A stretch of 64,000 nucleotides of DNA from Furfurilactobacillus siliginis (GTDB lineage Bacteria; Bacillota; Bacilli; Lactobacillales; Lactobacillaceae), in NCBI RefSeq assembly GCF_001437435.1, contig NZ_JQCB01000002.1:129642-193641 (forward strand). Direction: 5' to 3'. The notes below the pieces were generated by a model, which worked only from the letters and a program-made list of their open reading frames with translations, had not been told where the DNA came from and searched no databases. The position numbers and the translations under genes are program-made. Positions 43,613-54,900 of this stretch are shown piece by piece. How positions within the stretch are numbered: position 1 is the first letter of the stretch; every line of letters starts with the position of its first letter.

Positions 43613-44536
43613 TTAAAAAGCACTTTGCAATGGTGGCACAACTTGCTTCTTACGTGAAACAACGCCTGGCAAACTAGCAGTGTTGTTGGTCAACGTTGTG
43701 TTAAACGCCTTTTCAACAACATCCTTTGGTTCGCCCCAAACGAGCATCCGTGAGTCACTGTTCAAGATGTTAGTAACTAAGACTAAGAATAAATCATAGC
43801 CTTGTGCCTTAGCATCAGCTGCCATGGCAGCTTCTAGCTTATCTTGCCGTGCAAAAACTTCATCCAAGTCAACCGTGTTGATTTGGTCGATACGAATTTG
43901 CTTGCCACCCATTTCAAATGACTTAGCATCTTGTTCGATCAGTTCTGCTTCGGTTTTAGATGCAAGGTTAGTACCTGCTTTTAATTCTTCCAAACCATAA
44001 GTTTCGTAATCGATGTCTGCAATTTCTGCCAATGCCTTAACAGCTACCTTATCATCATCAGTTGTTGTTGGTGATTTCAATAACAACGTGTCAGAGATAA
44101 TAGCAGAAAGCATTAAGCCAGCTAATTGAACTGGAATTTCAACTTTGTTTTCATCAAACATCTTCGTCAAAATTGTGCTGGTACAACCGACTGGTTCAGC
44201 GCGGTAGTTCAACGGCATTGATGTTTCGAAGTTAGCGATACGGTGATGGTCAACCACGTGTGTAACCGTCAAATCTTTGATGTCAGAAACACTTTGTTGT
44301 GCTTCGTTATGGTCAACTAACATAACTGCATCAACTTCACTACCAGCCTTTTCAATGATCCGAGGCATTGGTTCATCGAAGTAGTTCAATACAAATTGGG
44401 TTTCTTCGTTGGGGTTGCCTAAAGCAACGGCTTCCGTGTCAAAGCCCAATTGGTTTTGTAAATAAGAATAGGCCTTTGCTGCCACGATTGCGTCAGTGTC
44501 AGGACTTTGGTGCCCAAAAACAAGTTCTTTAGCCAT
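43613..44536 (-). CDS. ppaC: Manganese-dependent inorganic pyrophosphatase (family II)
   Basis: A 307-residue DHH-superfamily enzyme hydrolysing PPi. [23 protein letters not shown] and [11 protein letters not shown] hold the metal ligands; the C-terminal [10 protein letters not shown] supplies the Arg-Lys-Lys substrate clamp. Its ATG overlaps the stop of the LysR gene by one base, an unusual coupling of a housekeeping enzyme to a regulator. Confidence 0.95.
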   Translation of the reverse strand: MAKELVFGHQSPDTDAIVAAKAYSYLQNQLGFDTEAVALGNPNEETQFVLNYFDEPMPRIIEKAGSEVDAVMLVDHNEAQQSVSDIKDLTVTHVVDHHRIANFETSMPLNYRAEPVGCTSTILTKMFDENKVEIPVQLAGLMLSAIISDTLLLKSPTTTDDDKVAVKALAEIADIDYETYGLEELKAGTNLASKTEAELIEQDAKSFEMGGKQIRIDQINTVDLDEVFARQDKLEAAMAADAKAQGYDLFLVLVTNILNSDSRMLVWGEPKDVVEKAFNTTLTNNTASLPGVVSRKKQVVPPLQSAF

Positions 44537-45531
44537 TAGTCTTCTGCTCCTTTTGTATGATCCACACCATACTTAGCGTTATGAATTTGAGTTAGACGTG
44601 TAATGTAGTCTTTGTCAGCAAGGTATTGATCGAATGCTTCCAATAACCGTCCAACACGAGGAATCTCATCCTTATCTTTACGGAAAACGAACGCTAAGTC
44701 AAATTTAATTGCAGGTTCAAACTGAGCTGCGTGCATGTTGCCCGTTAAGCCCTTGCTGACAATGTAACTGTTTGGCAAAGCGGTATAGGCATCTGTCTCA
44801 GCACTAAATTGGTAAATTTGGTCTGGTGTGGTAAAACGAGCCACTGCCTTTGGTAAATCAACCATGGCATTTTTATAGTTTTCGCGAATAACTTGATCTA
44901 AGTAATATTCACGTGGATAAGTTGCCCAGACATTCGTCAACGTATCTTTCAAACGAATCTTTTTACGGTTGGCTAATTTATCGTTGGTGTGAATGAATAA
45001 TAGATCTTCATTCGTAATTTTCTTAGCACGGTATGGCTTCCAGTTTTTAATGCTGTCATCCGGCAGGTACATGATGGCCAAGTCGATGCGATTGTTTTCT
45101 AAACGATCCCAGATTTCCTTCCGCGTTAACATGTGGAAGTTGATCACAACATCGGGATTTTCTTTGTAGTACTGAATGGCAAAATCTTCGAAAACGGAAT
45201 ATTCAACTGAGGCCAACAAGCCAATGTTGATTTCTCCGGATTCAGCGGATGTTGATTGCTGAATCTCGTCGGTTGCCTGGTTTAAAACTTCATAGATATC
45301 ATGCGTAGCTGCTAACATCGTGTTCCCTGCTTCTGAAAGGCGTAACTTCTTACCCACAGAATAAAACAGCGGTGCACCAACTGTCCGTTCGAGTTTTTTA
45401 ATTTGTTGGGTTAATGCGGGTTGTGTGATCCCCAGAATTTGCGCAGCCTGCGTGTAGTTCATCGTTTCAGCAAGCTGTAAAAAATAAGTCAGTGTTTTGG
45501 AAGAGAAAATCGTCTCCTGCTTACTTTTCAT
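44536..45531 (-). CDS. LysR family transcriptional regulator
   Basis: A 331-residue LTTR. The HTH is at about residues 17-36 ([26 protein letters not shown]), followed by a substrate-binding domain (about 90-300). ATG 45531 with AAAGGTGG upstream. Ligand and targets unknown; the one-base overlap with ppaC suggests joint expression. Confidence 0.87.
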   Translation of the reverse strand: MKSKQETIFSSKTLTYFLQLAETMNYTQAAQILGITQPALTQQIKKLERTVGAPLFYSVGKKLRLSEAGNTMLAATHDIYEVLNQATDEIQQSTSAESGEINIGLLASVEYSVFEDFAIQYYKENPDVVINFHMLTRKEIWDRLENNRIDLAIMYLPDDSIKNWKPYRAKKITNEDLLFIHTNDKLANRKKIRLKDTLTNVWATYPREYYLDQVIRENYKNAMVDLPKAVARFTTPDQIYQFSAETDAYTALPNSYIVSKGLTGNMHAAQFEPAIKFDLAFVFRKDKDEIPRVGRLLEAFDQYLADKDYITRLTQIHNAKYGVDHTKGAED

Positions 45532-45733
45532 TAATGGTGCCACCTTTCATGTTTGATTAATGGTTAGTATAAACTAAATCTTTTCGATGTAACAATTGTA
45601 CGCAACCAGTACGACGCTGTGCAAGCAAAATCACCTGAATCCAATTATTTTTTAATAACCATTTCCTAATTTTTACAATTAGCAGTTTGCATGCAGGGTT
45701 AGCCTTACGCTAAGCGTTTTTGGGTAAATTAAA

Positions 45734-45775
45734 AATAGTGTTTGGGACATAAATTATCTTGGCCCAAACACTATT
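45734..45775 (-). terminator. Terminator after parC
   Basis: AATAGTGTTTGGG and CCCAAACACTATT form the stem. Confidence 0.75.
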
Positions 45776-45795
45776 AGTTGTTCCACATGCGATTC

Positions 45796-48249
45796 TTAAT
45801 TAAGCATCAAACTAATTTCTTTAAAACGCAGTGACACTGGTACCCCTTCGGTATCGACATCAACGACAAAGGAACCATTTGAATACCGTGCATTTAGTTC
45901 ATGATCTGCAGGTAGCACATCATGACGGATGCCACGTGTGGTAATAATTTCAACCGGCGTTACGGCATGTGCTGGCAATGCCAAGAAAGCAGCAATCTCA
46001 TGTGGATTGGCCTTCAATTCGCGTAAGCACAGGACGCCTTTTCTTGCCCGGCTCGTCACAGGTACTTCCTTGACCGCCATCTTCTTCAAAGCACCGCGTT
46101 GCGTCACGATAATTGCATCGTCGGTCTCTGAAACAAGTTGCATGTTGACGACTAAATCACCGTTGCGCAGATCCATCGCTTTCGCACCACTAGTTCTGGC
46201 ACCATTGGTTGGGACTTCAGCCAAATCATAACGAAGCCCTTGCCCATGCTGTGACATTAACATCACCGTTAATGGACCATGCTGGTCCACGTAACTGATG
46301 TTGACCACTTGATCCGTGGCTGCCTTAAATTTCACATACATACTAGCGTGCTTTTTGTAGGTGCGCCCTGGTAATAAGTCGCCAAAGGCAGTCTGTTTGA
46401 TCAAACCGTCTTGTGTTGCAATCACAAAGTTGCCTTGTTCTTCTAGACTGTTAAAGCTAAAGGCGGCAATCAGTTCTTCATCATCAGCGAGTCCAATTGA
46501 TTGACTGATGTGTTCACCAGTATCTTTCCAACGCGCATCAGCCAACTCATGAACTGGTCGGTAAATCATGTTCCCTTTGCTGGTAAACATAAAGATATGA
46601 TCCAGCGTTGAGGCTTGGGTCAGCAGAATTGGATAATCCTCATCTTTTAGCCCATTATCGTTTTCAGCCGAGGCTTGATATGAACGTGGTGAGCTACGCT
46701 TGATGTAGCCATCGTGAGACACCATGACAATGACATCTTCATCAGCCACGGTCACCGTCCGATCAACCTTAAGTTCTTCGATTTGCGCTTCAACTTGTGT
46801 CAGTCGATCTGAACCAAAGGTCTTTTTGATATCTTGCATCTGAGTACGCATTACTTTTCGTAGTGACGCATCATTAGCCAAAATATCCGTTAAACGGGCA
46901 ATTTCGTCTGCTAAGTGATCGTGTTCTTTTTGCAGTTCAGTTACATCGGTGTTGGTTAAACGGTACAACTGTAACGTGACGATGGCTTCAGCCTGTGGTT
47001 CGGTGAAGTCATACTGATCAATCAGGTTTTGTTTGGCATCATGGCGATTCTTACTACCGCGAATGGTCGCAATCACTTGATCTAGAATCGAAAGGGCTTT
47101 AATCAAACCTTCAACGATATGCTGACGTTTTTGCGCCTTATCTAGGTCATGCTGCGTTCTTTTGGTGATGATTTCACGTTGAAAATCAATGTAGGCTTGC
47201 AACGCAGTCTTCAAACCAATCCGTTCAGGACGCATGTTGTGAATGGCAACCATGTTGAAGTTATACGTGATTTGTAAATCAGTGTTCTTCAACAGGTAGG
47301 TCAAAATCCCCTGTGCATCTGCATCGGCCTTTAATTCGACGGCAATGGTCAATCCATTACGGTCAGATTCATCACGAACTTCAACGATGCCTTCGACCTT
47401 TTTCATGATGCGAATTTCGTCCATCTTTTTAACAAGCAAGGCTTTGTTCACTTCATAAGGAATCTCAGTGATTTCAATTTCTTGCTTGTTTCCCTTTAGC
47501 GGTTTGATGGCTGTCAGTGATCGTAAAACGATCCGGCCGGCACCAGTCTCATAGGCTTTTTTAATGCCATCGAGCCCTTGAATAATTCCACCAGTTGGGA
47601 AATCAGGTCCCTTCACAAATTGCATCAAATCATCTGTCGTGGCTGTTGGATGTGCGAGTAAATAAACCAACGCGTCTAACACTTCTGTAAGATTGTGCGG
47701 TGGAATTTCGGTTGCATAACCAGCTGAAATTCCACTGGCCCCATTGACGAGTAAGTTAGGAAAACGCGCCGGTAATACCGTTGGTTCCTCTTCTGTATCA
47801 TCAAAGTTAGGTACAAAGTCAACGGTGTCTTTATCAATATCCTGCAGCATCGTCCCAGAAATTTTGCTTAACCGAGCTTCCGTATAACGCATGGCAGCCG
47901 GTGGATCAGCATCAATTGACCCATTGTTCCCGTGCATTTCAACTAACGGCGCACGCAATTTCCAGTCCTGACTCATCCGCACCATCGCCTCATAAATCGA
48001 CGAGTCACCATGCGGGTGATAATTACCCATAACGTTCCCGACTGATTTCGCGGACTTACGGAAGCCTTTATCAAACGTATTGCCATCCTTATTCATGGCA
48101 TACAGAATCCGACGTTGAACTGGTTTTAAGCCATCACGAATATCAGGCAACGCCCGATCTTGAATGATTGACTTGGAATACCGACCAAAACGTTCGCCCA
48201 TGACGTCTTCTAAGGTTAGTTCCTGAATATTACTTGTTTCTTCAGCCAC
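45796..48249 (-). CDS. parC: DNA topoisomerase IV subunit A
   Basis: An 817-residue ParC that cleaves and religates DNA during decatenation of daughter chromosomes. The breakage domain has [28 protein letters not shown] (quinolone region with the usual Ser and Glu) and the catalytic Tyr in [11 protein letters not shown]. The C-terminal beta-pinwheel (about 500-817) has degenerate repeats. Start GTG 48249 with GAAGGGAG upstream; 33 bp after parE. Confidence 0.95.
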   Translation of the reverse strand: MAEETSNIQELTLEDVMGERFGRYSKSIIQDRALPDIRDGLKPVQRRILYAMNKDGNTFDKGFRKSAKSVGNVMGNYHPHGDSSIYEAMVRMSQDWKLRAPLVEMHGNNGSIDADPPAAMRYTEARLSKISGTMLQDIDKDTVDFVPNFDDTEEEPTVLPARFPNLLVNGASGISAGYATEIPPHNLTEVLDALVYLLAHPTATTDDLMQFVKGPDFPTGGIIQGLDGIKKAYETGAGRIVLRSLTAIKPLKGNKQEIEITEIPYEVNKALLVKKMDEIRIMKKVEGIVEVRDESDRNGLTIAVELKADADAQGILTYLLKNTDLQITYNFNMVAIHNMRPERIGLKTALQAYIDFQREIITKRTQHDLDKAQKRQHIVEGLIKALSILDQVIATIRGSKNRHDAKQNLIDQYDFTEPQAEAIVTLQLYRLTNTDVTELQKEHDHLADEIARLTDILANDASLRKVMRTQMQDIKKTFGSDRLTQVEAQIEELKVDRTVTVADEDVIVMVSHDGYIKRSSPRSYQASAENDNGLKDEDYPILLTQASTLDHIFMFTSKGNMIYRPVHELADARWKDTGEHISQSIGLADDEELIAAFSFNSLEEQGNFVIATQDGLIKQTAFGDLLPGRTYKKHASMYVKFKAATDQVVNISYVDQHGPLTVMLMSQHGQGLRYDLAEVPTNGARTSGAKAMDLRNGDLVVNMQLVSETDDAIIVTQRGALKKMAVKEVPVTSRARKGVLCLRELKANPHEIAAFLALPAHAVTPVEIITTRGIRHDVLPADHELNARYSNGSFVVDVDTEGVPVSLRFKEISLMLN

Positions 48250-48282
48250 AACTGTTGGCTCCCTTCGTTCAGGTTTGTTAAT

Positions 48283-50340
48283 TTAGTCATCATTGTCTGT
48301 CTGTGCATCCCAAACCGTAATGGTTGGACCAACAGCTTCTGCATCTTGGTCAGTCGCTTCGTCATCTTCAACATGATGCGCAGAGTTAACTGCAGCATTA
48401 TCTAGAATCGACCCGTCTTCTTCCAAATTAAACGCCACGTTCTCTTCGATCCACTTCCGTCGTGGTTCAACTTTGTCCCCCATGAGGGTTGTGACGCGAC
48501 GCTCGGCCAACGCAGCATCATCGATCCGAACACGAATCAATGTCCGCGTGCTTGGGTCCATGGTCGTTTCCCACAGTTGATCGGCGTTCATTTCTCCGAG
48601 CCCTTTGAATCGTTGCAGCGAATAGCCACGCCCAATTTTCTTTTCTTTAGTGCCTAGTTCGGCATCGGTCCATGCGTATTCAATGGCCGTCTTCTTGCCA
48701 GTGCCACGTTGCAATTTGTACAGTGGTGGTAAGGCAATGTAGACCCGACCGGCATCAATCAATGGCCGCATGTATTTGTAGAAGAACGTTAATAACAGAA
48801 TCTGAATATGAGCACCATCATCATCGGCATCAGTCATGATGATGACCTTGTCGTAATTAGCGTCTTTTAAACTAAAGTCCGCACCAACACCGGCACCAAT
48901 CGTATAGATCATGGTGTTGATTTCTTCATTTTTAACGATGTCTTGTAGCTTGGCTTTTTCGGTGTTCAACACCTTACCACGTAATGGCAAGATAGCCTGA
49001 AACTTCCGATCACGACCTTGTTTAGCAGACCCACCGGCAGAATCCCCTTCGACTAGGAACAGTTCGTTTTTAGCCGCATTCTTAGATTGCGCCGGGGTCA
49101 ATTTACCTGATAATAAGCGTTCTTGACGCCCTTTTTTCTTACCGTTACGACTTTCATCACGTGCTTTTCTGGCAGCTTCTCGTGCCTGACGTGCTTGTAA
49201 TGACTTACGAATCAGCATCTGGGCGAATTCCCCATTTTCCATGAGGTAAAAGCCCAGTTGTTCATTGATGACATTGTCAACGATGGTCCGCGCTTCACTT
49301 GTGCCAAGCTTATCTTTTGTCTGGCCCTCAAATTCTAGAATTGCTTCTGGAATCCGTAGTGAAATGACCACTGACAGTCCTTCACGAACATCAGAGCCTT
49401 CAAGATTCTTATCTTTATCCTTTAGTAAGCCAACTTTACGAGCGTATTCATTGAATGCTTTAGTCCACGCAGATCTTAACCCTGCTTCATGCGTCCCACC
49501 ACCTGGGGTACGGACGTTGTTAACAAAGGACAACATCGTTTCTGAATAACCATCGTTGTATTGAGCGGCCACTTCGACTTCCACACCGTCTTTTTCACCG
49601 TCGAAGTACAGCACATCCCCAAGGGTGTCCTTATCCTCATTCAGATAAGCGACAAATTCTTTAATCCCCTCTGGATAATGAAATTCTTCGCTGCGCTCCT
49701 GATTCTCACGTTCGTCGGTCAATGTGATCTTAACGTCCGTCAATAAGAAAGCAGATTCGCGCAACCGCTCTTCTAAGGTGCCAAAGTTATAGACAGTTGT
49801 CGTGAAAATTGTTGAATCTGGCTTAAACGTGACAGTTGTTCCGTTGGACTCTTTTGTCTTACCCAATTTCACCAACGTGCCCACTGGTTGGCCACCATTT
49901 TTGAAATCTTCTTGGTACTTGTAACCATCTTTAACGATCGTCACGGTTAAATGTTCTGATAAGGCGTTCACAACAGAGGAACCAACCCCATGTAGCCCAC
50001 CAGAAGTCTTGTAACTACCTTCATTAAACTTACCACCGGCGTGCAATACCGTGAGGATAACTTCTGGCGTTGGAATACCAGATTCATGCATCCCCACCGG
50101 CATTCCGCGACCGTGGTCCACAACGGTAATCGAATTATCAGCGTGGATGACCACGTTGATTTCTTTCCCAAACCCGGCAAGTGCTTCATCGACGGCATTG
50201 TCGACAATTTCATAAACTAAATGGTGCAGTCCACGTGCATCGGTCGATCCGATGTACATTCCGGGACGTTTCCGCACTGCTTCCAGGCCGTGTAAAATTT
50301 GAATACTTGATGCATTGTAGTCTTCAGCAGATGAAGCCAT
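48283..50340 (-). CDS. parE: DNA topoisomerase IV subunit B
   Basis: A 685-residue GHKL ATPase/Toprim subunit. The ATP site has EIVDNAVDEALAG, DHGRGMPVG and GLHGVGSSVVNALS; the Toprim region has LVEGDSAGGSAKQGRD and IIMTDADDDGAHI. ParE powers strand passage by ParC. Placement of GyrB versus ParE rests on the pairing with parC and the position upstream of the divergent plsY, as in other Firmicutes. Confidence 0.95.
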   Translation of the reverse strand: MASSAEDYNASSIQILHGLEAVRKRPGMYIGSTDARGLHHLVYEIVDNAVDEALAGFGKEINVVIHADNSITVVDHGRGMPVGMHESGIPTPEVILTVLHAGGKFNEGSYKTSGGLHGVGSSVVNALSEHLTVTIVKDGYKYQEDFKNGGQPVGTLVKLGKTKESNGTTVTFKPDSTIFTTTVYNFGTLEERLRESAFLLTDVKITLTDERENQERSEEFHYPEGIKEFVAYLNEDKDTLGDVLYFDGEKDGVEVEVAAQYNDGYSETMLSFVNNVRTPGGGTHEAGLRSAWTKAFNEYARKVGLLKDKDKNLEGSDVREGLSVVISLRIPEAILEFEGQTKDKLGTSEARTIVDNVINEQLGFYLMENGEFAQMLIRKSLQARQAREAARKARDESRNGKKKGRQERLLSGKLTPAQSKNAAKNELFLVEGDSAGGSAKQGRDRKFQAILPLRGKVLNTEKAKLQDIVKNEEINTMIYTIGAGVGADFSLKDANYDKVIIMTDADDDGAHIQILLLTFFYKYMRPLIDAGRVYIALPPLYKLQRGTGKKTAIEYAWTDAELGTKEKKIGRGYSLQRFKGLGEMNADQLWETTMDPSTRTLIRVRIDDAALAERRVTTLMGDKVEPRRKWIEENVAFNLEEDGSILDNAAVNSAHHVEDDEATDQDAEAVGPTITVWDAQTDNDD

Positions 50341-50523
50341 GTGGTAAACATCCTCTCTTTTTTTAAGCTATCTCAATAAAAATACCATACTTCGCGCAGG
50401 GTTCGCATACTTTTTTCAAACGAATACCATTATCACACCGCGCGTTAATGAATCTCAGCGAATATATGTTCGTCTTTTTTAGCATAACTGTCAAGAACGA
50501 CTTTACACGATCCCTAAGCTTTT

Positions 50524-50553
50524 TTGGCAGTGACTGAAACTTCATGCTAAAAT
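50524..50553 (+). promoter_or_regulatory. Promoter of plsY
   Basis: TTGGCA (50524-50529) and TAAAAT (50548-50553), 18-bp spacer. Confidence 0.6.
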
Positions 50554-50589
50554 AGAACCCATTCACGAAACCTTCTAAGGAAGTACAAC

Positions 50590-51258
50590 ATGTTAAAACT
50601 ACTAATCATGCTTTTAGTGGCCTATCTATTAGGCGCCATTCCCACTGGTATGTGGCTTGGCAAACTATTTTTTAAAACGGATCTTCGTAAGGCCGGTTCC
50701 GGTAACATTGGCACAACAAATACATTCCGTGTCCTGGGCAAAACAGCCGGCACCATCGTTTTGGTAACTGACATTGTCAAAGGCGCTTTAGCAACGCTGC
50801 AACCGGTCATTTTTGGTGCTCCTGTCATTCACGGCTGGGCAGTCAATGGGCTGTTGATTGGCTTAGCTGCCATTCTTGGCAACATGTTCTCTATCTTTGA
50901 CGGGTTCAAGGGTGGTAAGGCCGTTGCCACCAGCGCTGGTATTCTTGCCGGTTACAATTTCCCCTTCTTTATTATCTCAGCCATTATCTTTGCGAGCCTG
51001 GTTTACTTATCAAGTATGGTGTCGGTAGCGTCGATGGCCGCAACGACCATTGTGACATTTCTGTCATTAATCTACCAAGATGGTTATCTAACGACCGTCG
51101 CCTTCGTCGTAACGCTGTTCGTTTTCTACCGGCATCGCGCTAACCTGGAACGAATTCAGCACGGCACCGAAAGCATGGTGCCCTTTGGCTTGTATCGCAA
51201 GTACCGCCAGAGTCATCCAGTTAAACCTAAAGATGACGATGACGCCTCAAATAAATAA
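50590..51258 (+). CDS. plsY: Glycerol-3-phosphate acyltransferase PlsY
   Basis: A 222-residue membrane enzyme that acylates glycerol-3-phosphate with acyl-phosphate, the first step of phospholipid synthesis. AIPTGMWLGKLF, KAGSGNIGTTNTFRVLGK and GFKGGKAVATSAGI are family motifs; about six helices. One of few + strand genes right of dif; its divergence from parE is conserved in Firmicutes. Confidence 0.95.
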   Translation: MLKLLIMLLVAYLLGAIPTGMWLGKLFFKTDLRKAGSGNIGTTNTFRVLGKTAGTIVLVTDIVKGALATLQPVIFGAPVIHGWAVNGLLIGLAAILGNMFSIFDGFKGGKAVATSAGILAGYNFPFFIISAIIFASLVYLSSMVSVASMAATTIVTFLSLIYQDGYLTTVAFVVTLFVFYRHRANLERIQHGTESMVPFGLYRKYRQSHPVKPKDDDDASNK

Positions 51259-51278
51259 TTGAATCATGCAGAACTGTT

Positions 51279-51317
51279 AAGGGTCCTAGACAAAAATCAC
51301 TTTTGTCTAGGACCCTT
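51279..51317. terminator. Bidirectional terminator hairpin
   Basis: A 17-bp perfect stem (AAGGGTCCTAGACAAAA) with loop ATCAC, between plsY and galM. Confidence 0.85.
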
Positions 51318-51344
51318 ATTGTTTGTCTTCGACGATTGAATAAC

Positions 51345-52223
51345 TTAGAAGAATTCAATCGCGTAGTCAGCGTTAAACATTTCCTGAGGATGCAATTCGT
51401 GAATACCAAACTTGTGTTGTAGCTGACCATCTGCGGTCACACTGTCTGCAATGCCCCACCAAGGTTCAAGACAAACAAAGGGTGCTTGTTTTGGCGACGG
51501 TGACCAGATGCCAACGTAATCTGCATTTTGCAACGTCAGTGCGATCCCATGTTCATTTAGATCGGAGGTTACCGTTAACGTTGTTGGTTGTTGCTGCAAG
51601 TCTAGGATTTTCGCATCATTGGCAAACAAACTGTGTTTCAAAGCCAGTGGCTTCTCAAAGTTAAGCGTTGTTGGATGCTCGGTGTCACTAAAAGGACCGT
51701 CTAATTGTAATGACGGATAAATTTGAGCTGGGCTAACTGCGACCGTGTAGTCGCTAAAGGTTCCCTGCTTATCACCTAGTGGTAGGTTGAAGCCAGGGTG
51801 CCCACCAATGGCAAAGTAGACTGCCTTACTAGATGGATTAGTAACGCGATACTCAACACTCAAGTGACGACCTTGCAAGCTGAACATAATGTCCAGTTTA
51901 AATGCAAATGGATATAATTTATGGGTGTCAGCGTTGTCAGTTAGCGTAAACGTCACACTAGTATCGGTTTGCGCGGCAACCTGGAAATCTTGGTCTCGTG
52001 CAAACCCATGTTGCGTCATGTGATACTCATGACCGTCATAGTTATAAGTATCATCATGCAAGCGCCCAACGATGGGGAACAACACTGGCGCATGCCGATT
52101 CCAAAATGCTGGATCAGCCTGCCACATGTACTCCAAATGACTTTCTACATCTTTAACACTCGTTAGTTCAGCACCATGTTCATTAATGACAACGTTTAAT
52201 GCCTCATTTTTAAGATTAATCAC
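51345..52223 (-). CDS. galM: Aldose 1-epimerase family protein
   Basis: A 292-residue mutarotase-fold protein (LacX-like). FPIVGRLHDDTYNYDGHEYHMTQHGFARD holds one catalytic-region His, and GGHPGFNLPL the second. It interconverts sugar anomers; exact sugar unknown. The frame extends further 5' inside xerC, but GTG at 52223 has GGAGG 8 bp upstream and matches the family N-terminus. It occupies the place after xerC where hslV-hslU commonly lie. Confidence 0.87.
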   Translation of the reverse strand: MINLKNEALNVVINEHGAELTSVKDVESHLEYMWQADPAFWNRHAPVLFPIVGRLHDDTYNYDGHEYHMTQHGFARDQDFQVAAQTDTSVTFTLTDNADTHKLYPFAFKLDIMFSLQGRHLSVEYRVTNPSSKAVYFAIGGHPGFNLPLGDKQGTFSDYTVAVSPAQIYPSLQLDGPFSDTEHPTTLNFEKPLALKHSLFANDAKILDLQQQPTTLTVTSDLNEHGIALTLQNADYVGIWSPSPKQAPFVCLEPWWGIADSVTADGQLQHKFGIHELHPQEMFNADYAIEFF

Positions 52224-52251
52224 AACTGCATCCTCCAGTAACATTTTTAAA

Positions 52252-53214
52252 TTAGTCGTCCGGTCCCCGTGACCCTTTATCAACAGCACGCGGGAAAAAT
52301 TTTCGGTAATTTGCTTGTAAACTATCCTTGGTGACATGCGTGTAAATTTGTGTAGTCGACAAGCTACTATGTCCCAGCAACTCTTGTACGGTCCGTAAGT
52401 CTGCACCGCCTGAAAGCATCTGCGTCGCAAACGTATGTCGCAACATATGAGGATGAATTTCGCCAGTCAATGAGCTGCGTTTCATGACCTGATTTAAAGC
52501 ATATTCAATGCCAGTACTCGTGATGGGTTTGCCATAACGGTTCACAAACACCACGGCATGCTGTTGATGATATTTTTGCATCAACGGTGTTCGGCAATGA
52601 TCCTCGTAAGCGGTTAAGGCTGCCAGCGCATACCGACCAACTGGTACATAACGCTCCTTGTCACCTTTCCCATGCACTAAAATCATGTGGGTCGAGAAAT
52701 CAATATCGCGGTAATTTAACTGTGCACATTCTGAAACCCGCATACCAGTCGCGTATAACATTTCTAGCAAGGCACGGTCGCGAAATTGCAGTGGCTTTGA
52801 GCCATCACCACTGGCGGTCGTGAGTAACTCATCCATTTCTTTTTCATAAAAAAACCGTGGCAAGCTATCCGGATGCTGCTTTAGGTTCACATACACAAAC
52901 GGATTATCCGTCACCAAATCATTCTTCACTAAAAAATTAAAGAACGACCGTAAACTGGAAATCTTTCTGGCGATTGATGTCCGCGAATAATGAGCATCAT
53001 ATAAGTCACTCAAATATACACGAATGTCTAAATGATCCAACGCTGCAAATGAACTGGCACCACCACTTGTTGATAAAAACGTTACGAAAGCGGCAATATC
53101 TTCCTGATACGCGGTTATCGTATTGTCGGAGTAGCGTCGTTCAACCTTCAAGTACTCAATAAACAGATCAATCCAGTTAGTTTCTAACGTTTGGGGTGGT
53201 TGATTTTTTTGCAT
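52252..53214 (-). CDS. xerC: Tyrosine recombinase XerC
   Basis: A 320-residue Xer recombinase. Catalytic Arg159 (YATGMRVSE), Lys in HGKGDKERYVP, His256 and Arg259 (HPHMLRHTFATQ), His282 (LLGHSSLSTT) and Tyr291 are all intact. It follows topA-trmFO as xerC/codV does in Firmicutes. With XerD (not in the window) it should act at the dif site found at 33323. Confidence 0.92.
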   Translation of the reverse strand: MQKNQPPQTLETNWIDLFIEYLKVERRYSDNTITAYQEDIAAFVTFLSTSGGASSFAALDHLDIRVYLSDLYDAHYSRTSIARKISSLRSFFNFLVKNDLVTDNPFVYVNLKQHPDSLPRFFYEKEMDELLTTASGDGSKPLQFRDRALLEMLYATGMRVSECAQLNYRDIDFSTHMILVHGKGDKERYVPVGRYALAALTAYEDHCRTPLMQKYHQQHAVVFVNRYGKPITSTGIEYALNQVMKRSSLTGEIHPHMLRHTFATQMLSGGADLRTVQELLGHSSLSTTQIYTHVTKDSLQANYRKFFPRAVDKGSRGPDD

Positions 53215-53275
53215 AATAAAAAGCCCTCGTTACTTGCTACGTTAGCAAAATAATAAAGGCTTTACAAGCGACATA

Positions 53276-54622
53276 CTAGTCAGCGACGGTGCTAGGAACT
53301 TGCGCCGCCAAATCAATACTTGGTAAAAAGGCATCTAGATCAGCTAATGCACGGTTAGCAACTTCAGTGTTGCGTTCACGCTTGTCACGAACACGATGAT
53401 CTAAGCCAGGAACGATCCCAAAGTTTGCGTTCATAGGTTGGAAATGATCTGGTGACGCAGTCGTAATGTAGTTAGCCATTGCACCAACCATCGTCGTTTG
53501 TGGGAAGACAGCTGGTTCTTGTCCTAATGCCAAACGAGCTGCGTTAATACCAGCTAAGATACCGGAAGCAGCACTTTCAACGTAACCTTCTACCCCAGTC
53601 ATTTGGCCAGCGAAGAATAAGTCAGTCCGCTTCTTTGTCTGGTAGGTGGCTTGTAATAATTTAGGTGATTTCAAAAATGAATTGCGGTGCATCACACCAT
53701 AACGCACAAACGTAGCATTTTCCAAACCAGGAATCATGCGGAAAACACGCTTTTGTTCGCCCCACTTCAAATGCGTTTGGAAGCCAACGATGTTATATAA
53801 ATCACCGGCAGCATTATCTTGACGTAATTGGACAACGGCAAATGGCCGCTTCCCAGTCCGTGGATCTTCGAGCCCAACTGGCTTCAAGGGTCCGTAAAGC
53901 AATGTTTGTCGACCACGCTTAGCCATCACTTCAACTGGCATACATCCTTCAAACACATCATTGTTTTCAAAGTCATGAACATCTGCTGTCTCAGCGTGAA
54001 TCAATGCGTCGTAAAAGGCGTTGTATTCTTCTTCGTTCATTGCAGCGTTCAAGTAGGACGCTTCCCCTTTGTCATAACGGGACTTCAAGTAGACCTTGTC
54101 CATATCCAGGGAGTCCTTGTTTAAGATTGGTGCTGCAGCATCGAAGAAATGTAAATCATCCTCATCAGTGAAGCCTTTGATGGCATCTGCCAAATGACCC
54201 GCAGTCAATGGTCCGGTAGCAACGACTGTAATTCCTTCTGGGAGTTCGTTTACTTCGCCAGAAACAACCGTCACGTTTGGCATATTTGTCAATGTTTTGG
54301 TGATTTGTTCCGCAAATGGGGTCCGGTCAACAGCCAGTGCACCACCAGCGGGAACAGCATTGTCGTCTGCTGAACGGATTACAACAGAGTCTAAGTGCCG
54401 CATTTCTTCTTTTAAAAGACCGGCAGCATTACTAATTTGATTCGCCCGTAATGAGTTCGTACAAACTAGTTCCGCAAAATTGCCGGTTTCATGTGCGGGG
54501 GTGAGTTTTACCGGTCGCATTTCGTATAAACGAACGGGTACGCCCATTTTTGCAATATGATAAGCTGCTTCACTGCCGGCTAAACCAGCGCCAATAACGT
54601 TTACAGTGGGTGTCGATGCCAT
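53276..54622 (-). CDS. trmFO: Methylenetetrahydrofolate-tRNA-(uracil-5-)-methyltransferase
   Basis: A 448-residue folate/FAD enzyme making m5U54 in tRNA. FAD motif [54 protein letters not shown] and [18 protein letters not shown] are diagnostic. Between topA and xerC as expected. Confidence 0.96.
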   Translation of the reverse strand: MASTPTVNVIGAGLAGSEAAYHIAKMGVPVRLYEMRPVKLTPAHETGNFAELVCTNSLRANQISNAAGLLKEEMRHLDSVVIRSADDNAVPAGGALAVDRTPFAEQITKTLTNMPNVTVVSGEVNELPEGITVVATGPLTAGHLADAIKGFTDEDDLHFFDAAAPILNKDSLDMDKVYLKSRYDKGEASYLNAAMNEEEYNAFYDALIHAETADVHDFENNDVFEGCMPVEVMAKRGRQTLLYGPLKPVGLEDPRTGKRPFAVVQLRQDNAAGDLYNIVGFQTHLKWGEQKRVFRMIPGLENATFVRYGVMHRNSFLKSPKLLQATYQTKKRTDLFFAGQMTGVEGYVESAASGILAGINAARLALGQEPAVFPQTTMVGAMANYITTASPDHFQPMNANFGIVPGLDHRVRDKRERNTEVANRALADLDAFLPSIDLAAQVPSTVAD

Positions 54623-54714
54623 GCTGAATACCTCGATCTTATTTAATTTTAGTGATGTGGCTATTGTAAAGCATCACAACAGAAACAACAAACCGGAACA
54701 GAAATTCTACTCAG

Positions 54715-54767
54715 AATCAAAAAAGGAGTTTGGAACATAGGCTTGTTCCAAACTCACTTTTTGATTT
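54715..54767. terminator. Hairpin terminator next to a repeat copy
   Basis: AATCAAAAA outer stem and GAGTTTGGAACA/TGTTCCAAACTC inner stem. Terminates topA on the - strand together with the repeat following it. Confidence 0.7.
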
Positions 54768-54788
54768 ACGAACTTAAATAGTGAAAAC

Positions 54789-54898
54789 GTGGGTCAAAAG
54801 TCAAGTCGCTGTGCAGACTACGAACCACCTACCGGGTTGAAGCCCAACCCGTACGGCGATTCTAGGTCTTGCTCGCTACTTCCCGACTTTTCCCCCAC
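54789..54898 (-). repeat. GTGGG-ended intergenic repeat, good copy
   Basis: 110 bp, starting GTGGGTCAAAAGTC and ending GACTTTTCCCCCAC; reverse complement of 28883-28992 with about 10 differences. Adjoins the topA stop codon. Confidence 0.85.
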
Positions 54899-54900
54899 TC

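Noticed and set aside
52224..52430. Longer N-terminus of the aldose epimerase
   Set aside because: The added codons lie inside xerC and do not match the mutarotase family; GTG 52223 follows a GGAGG.
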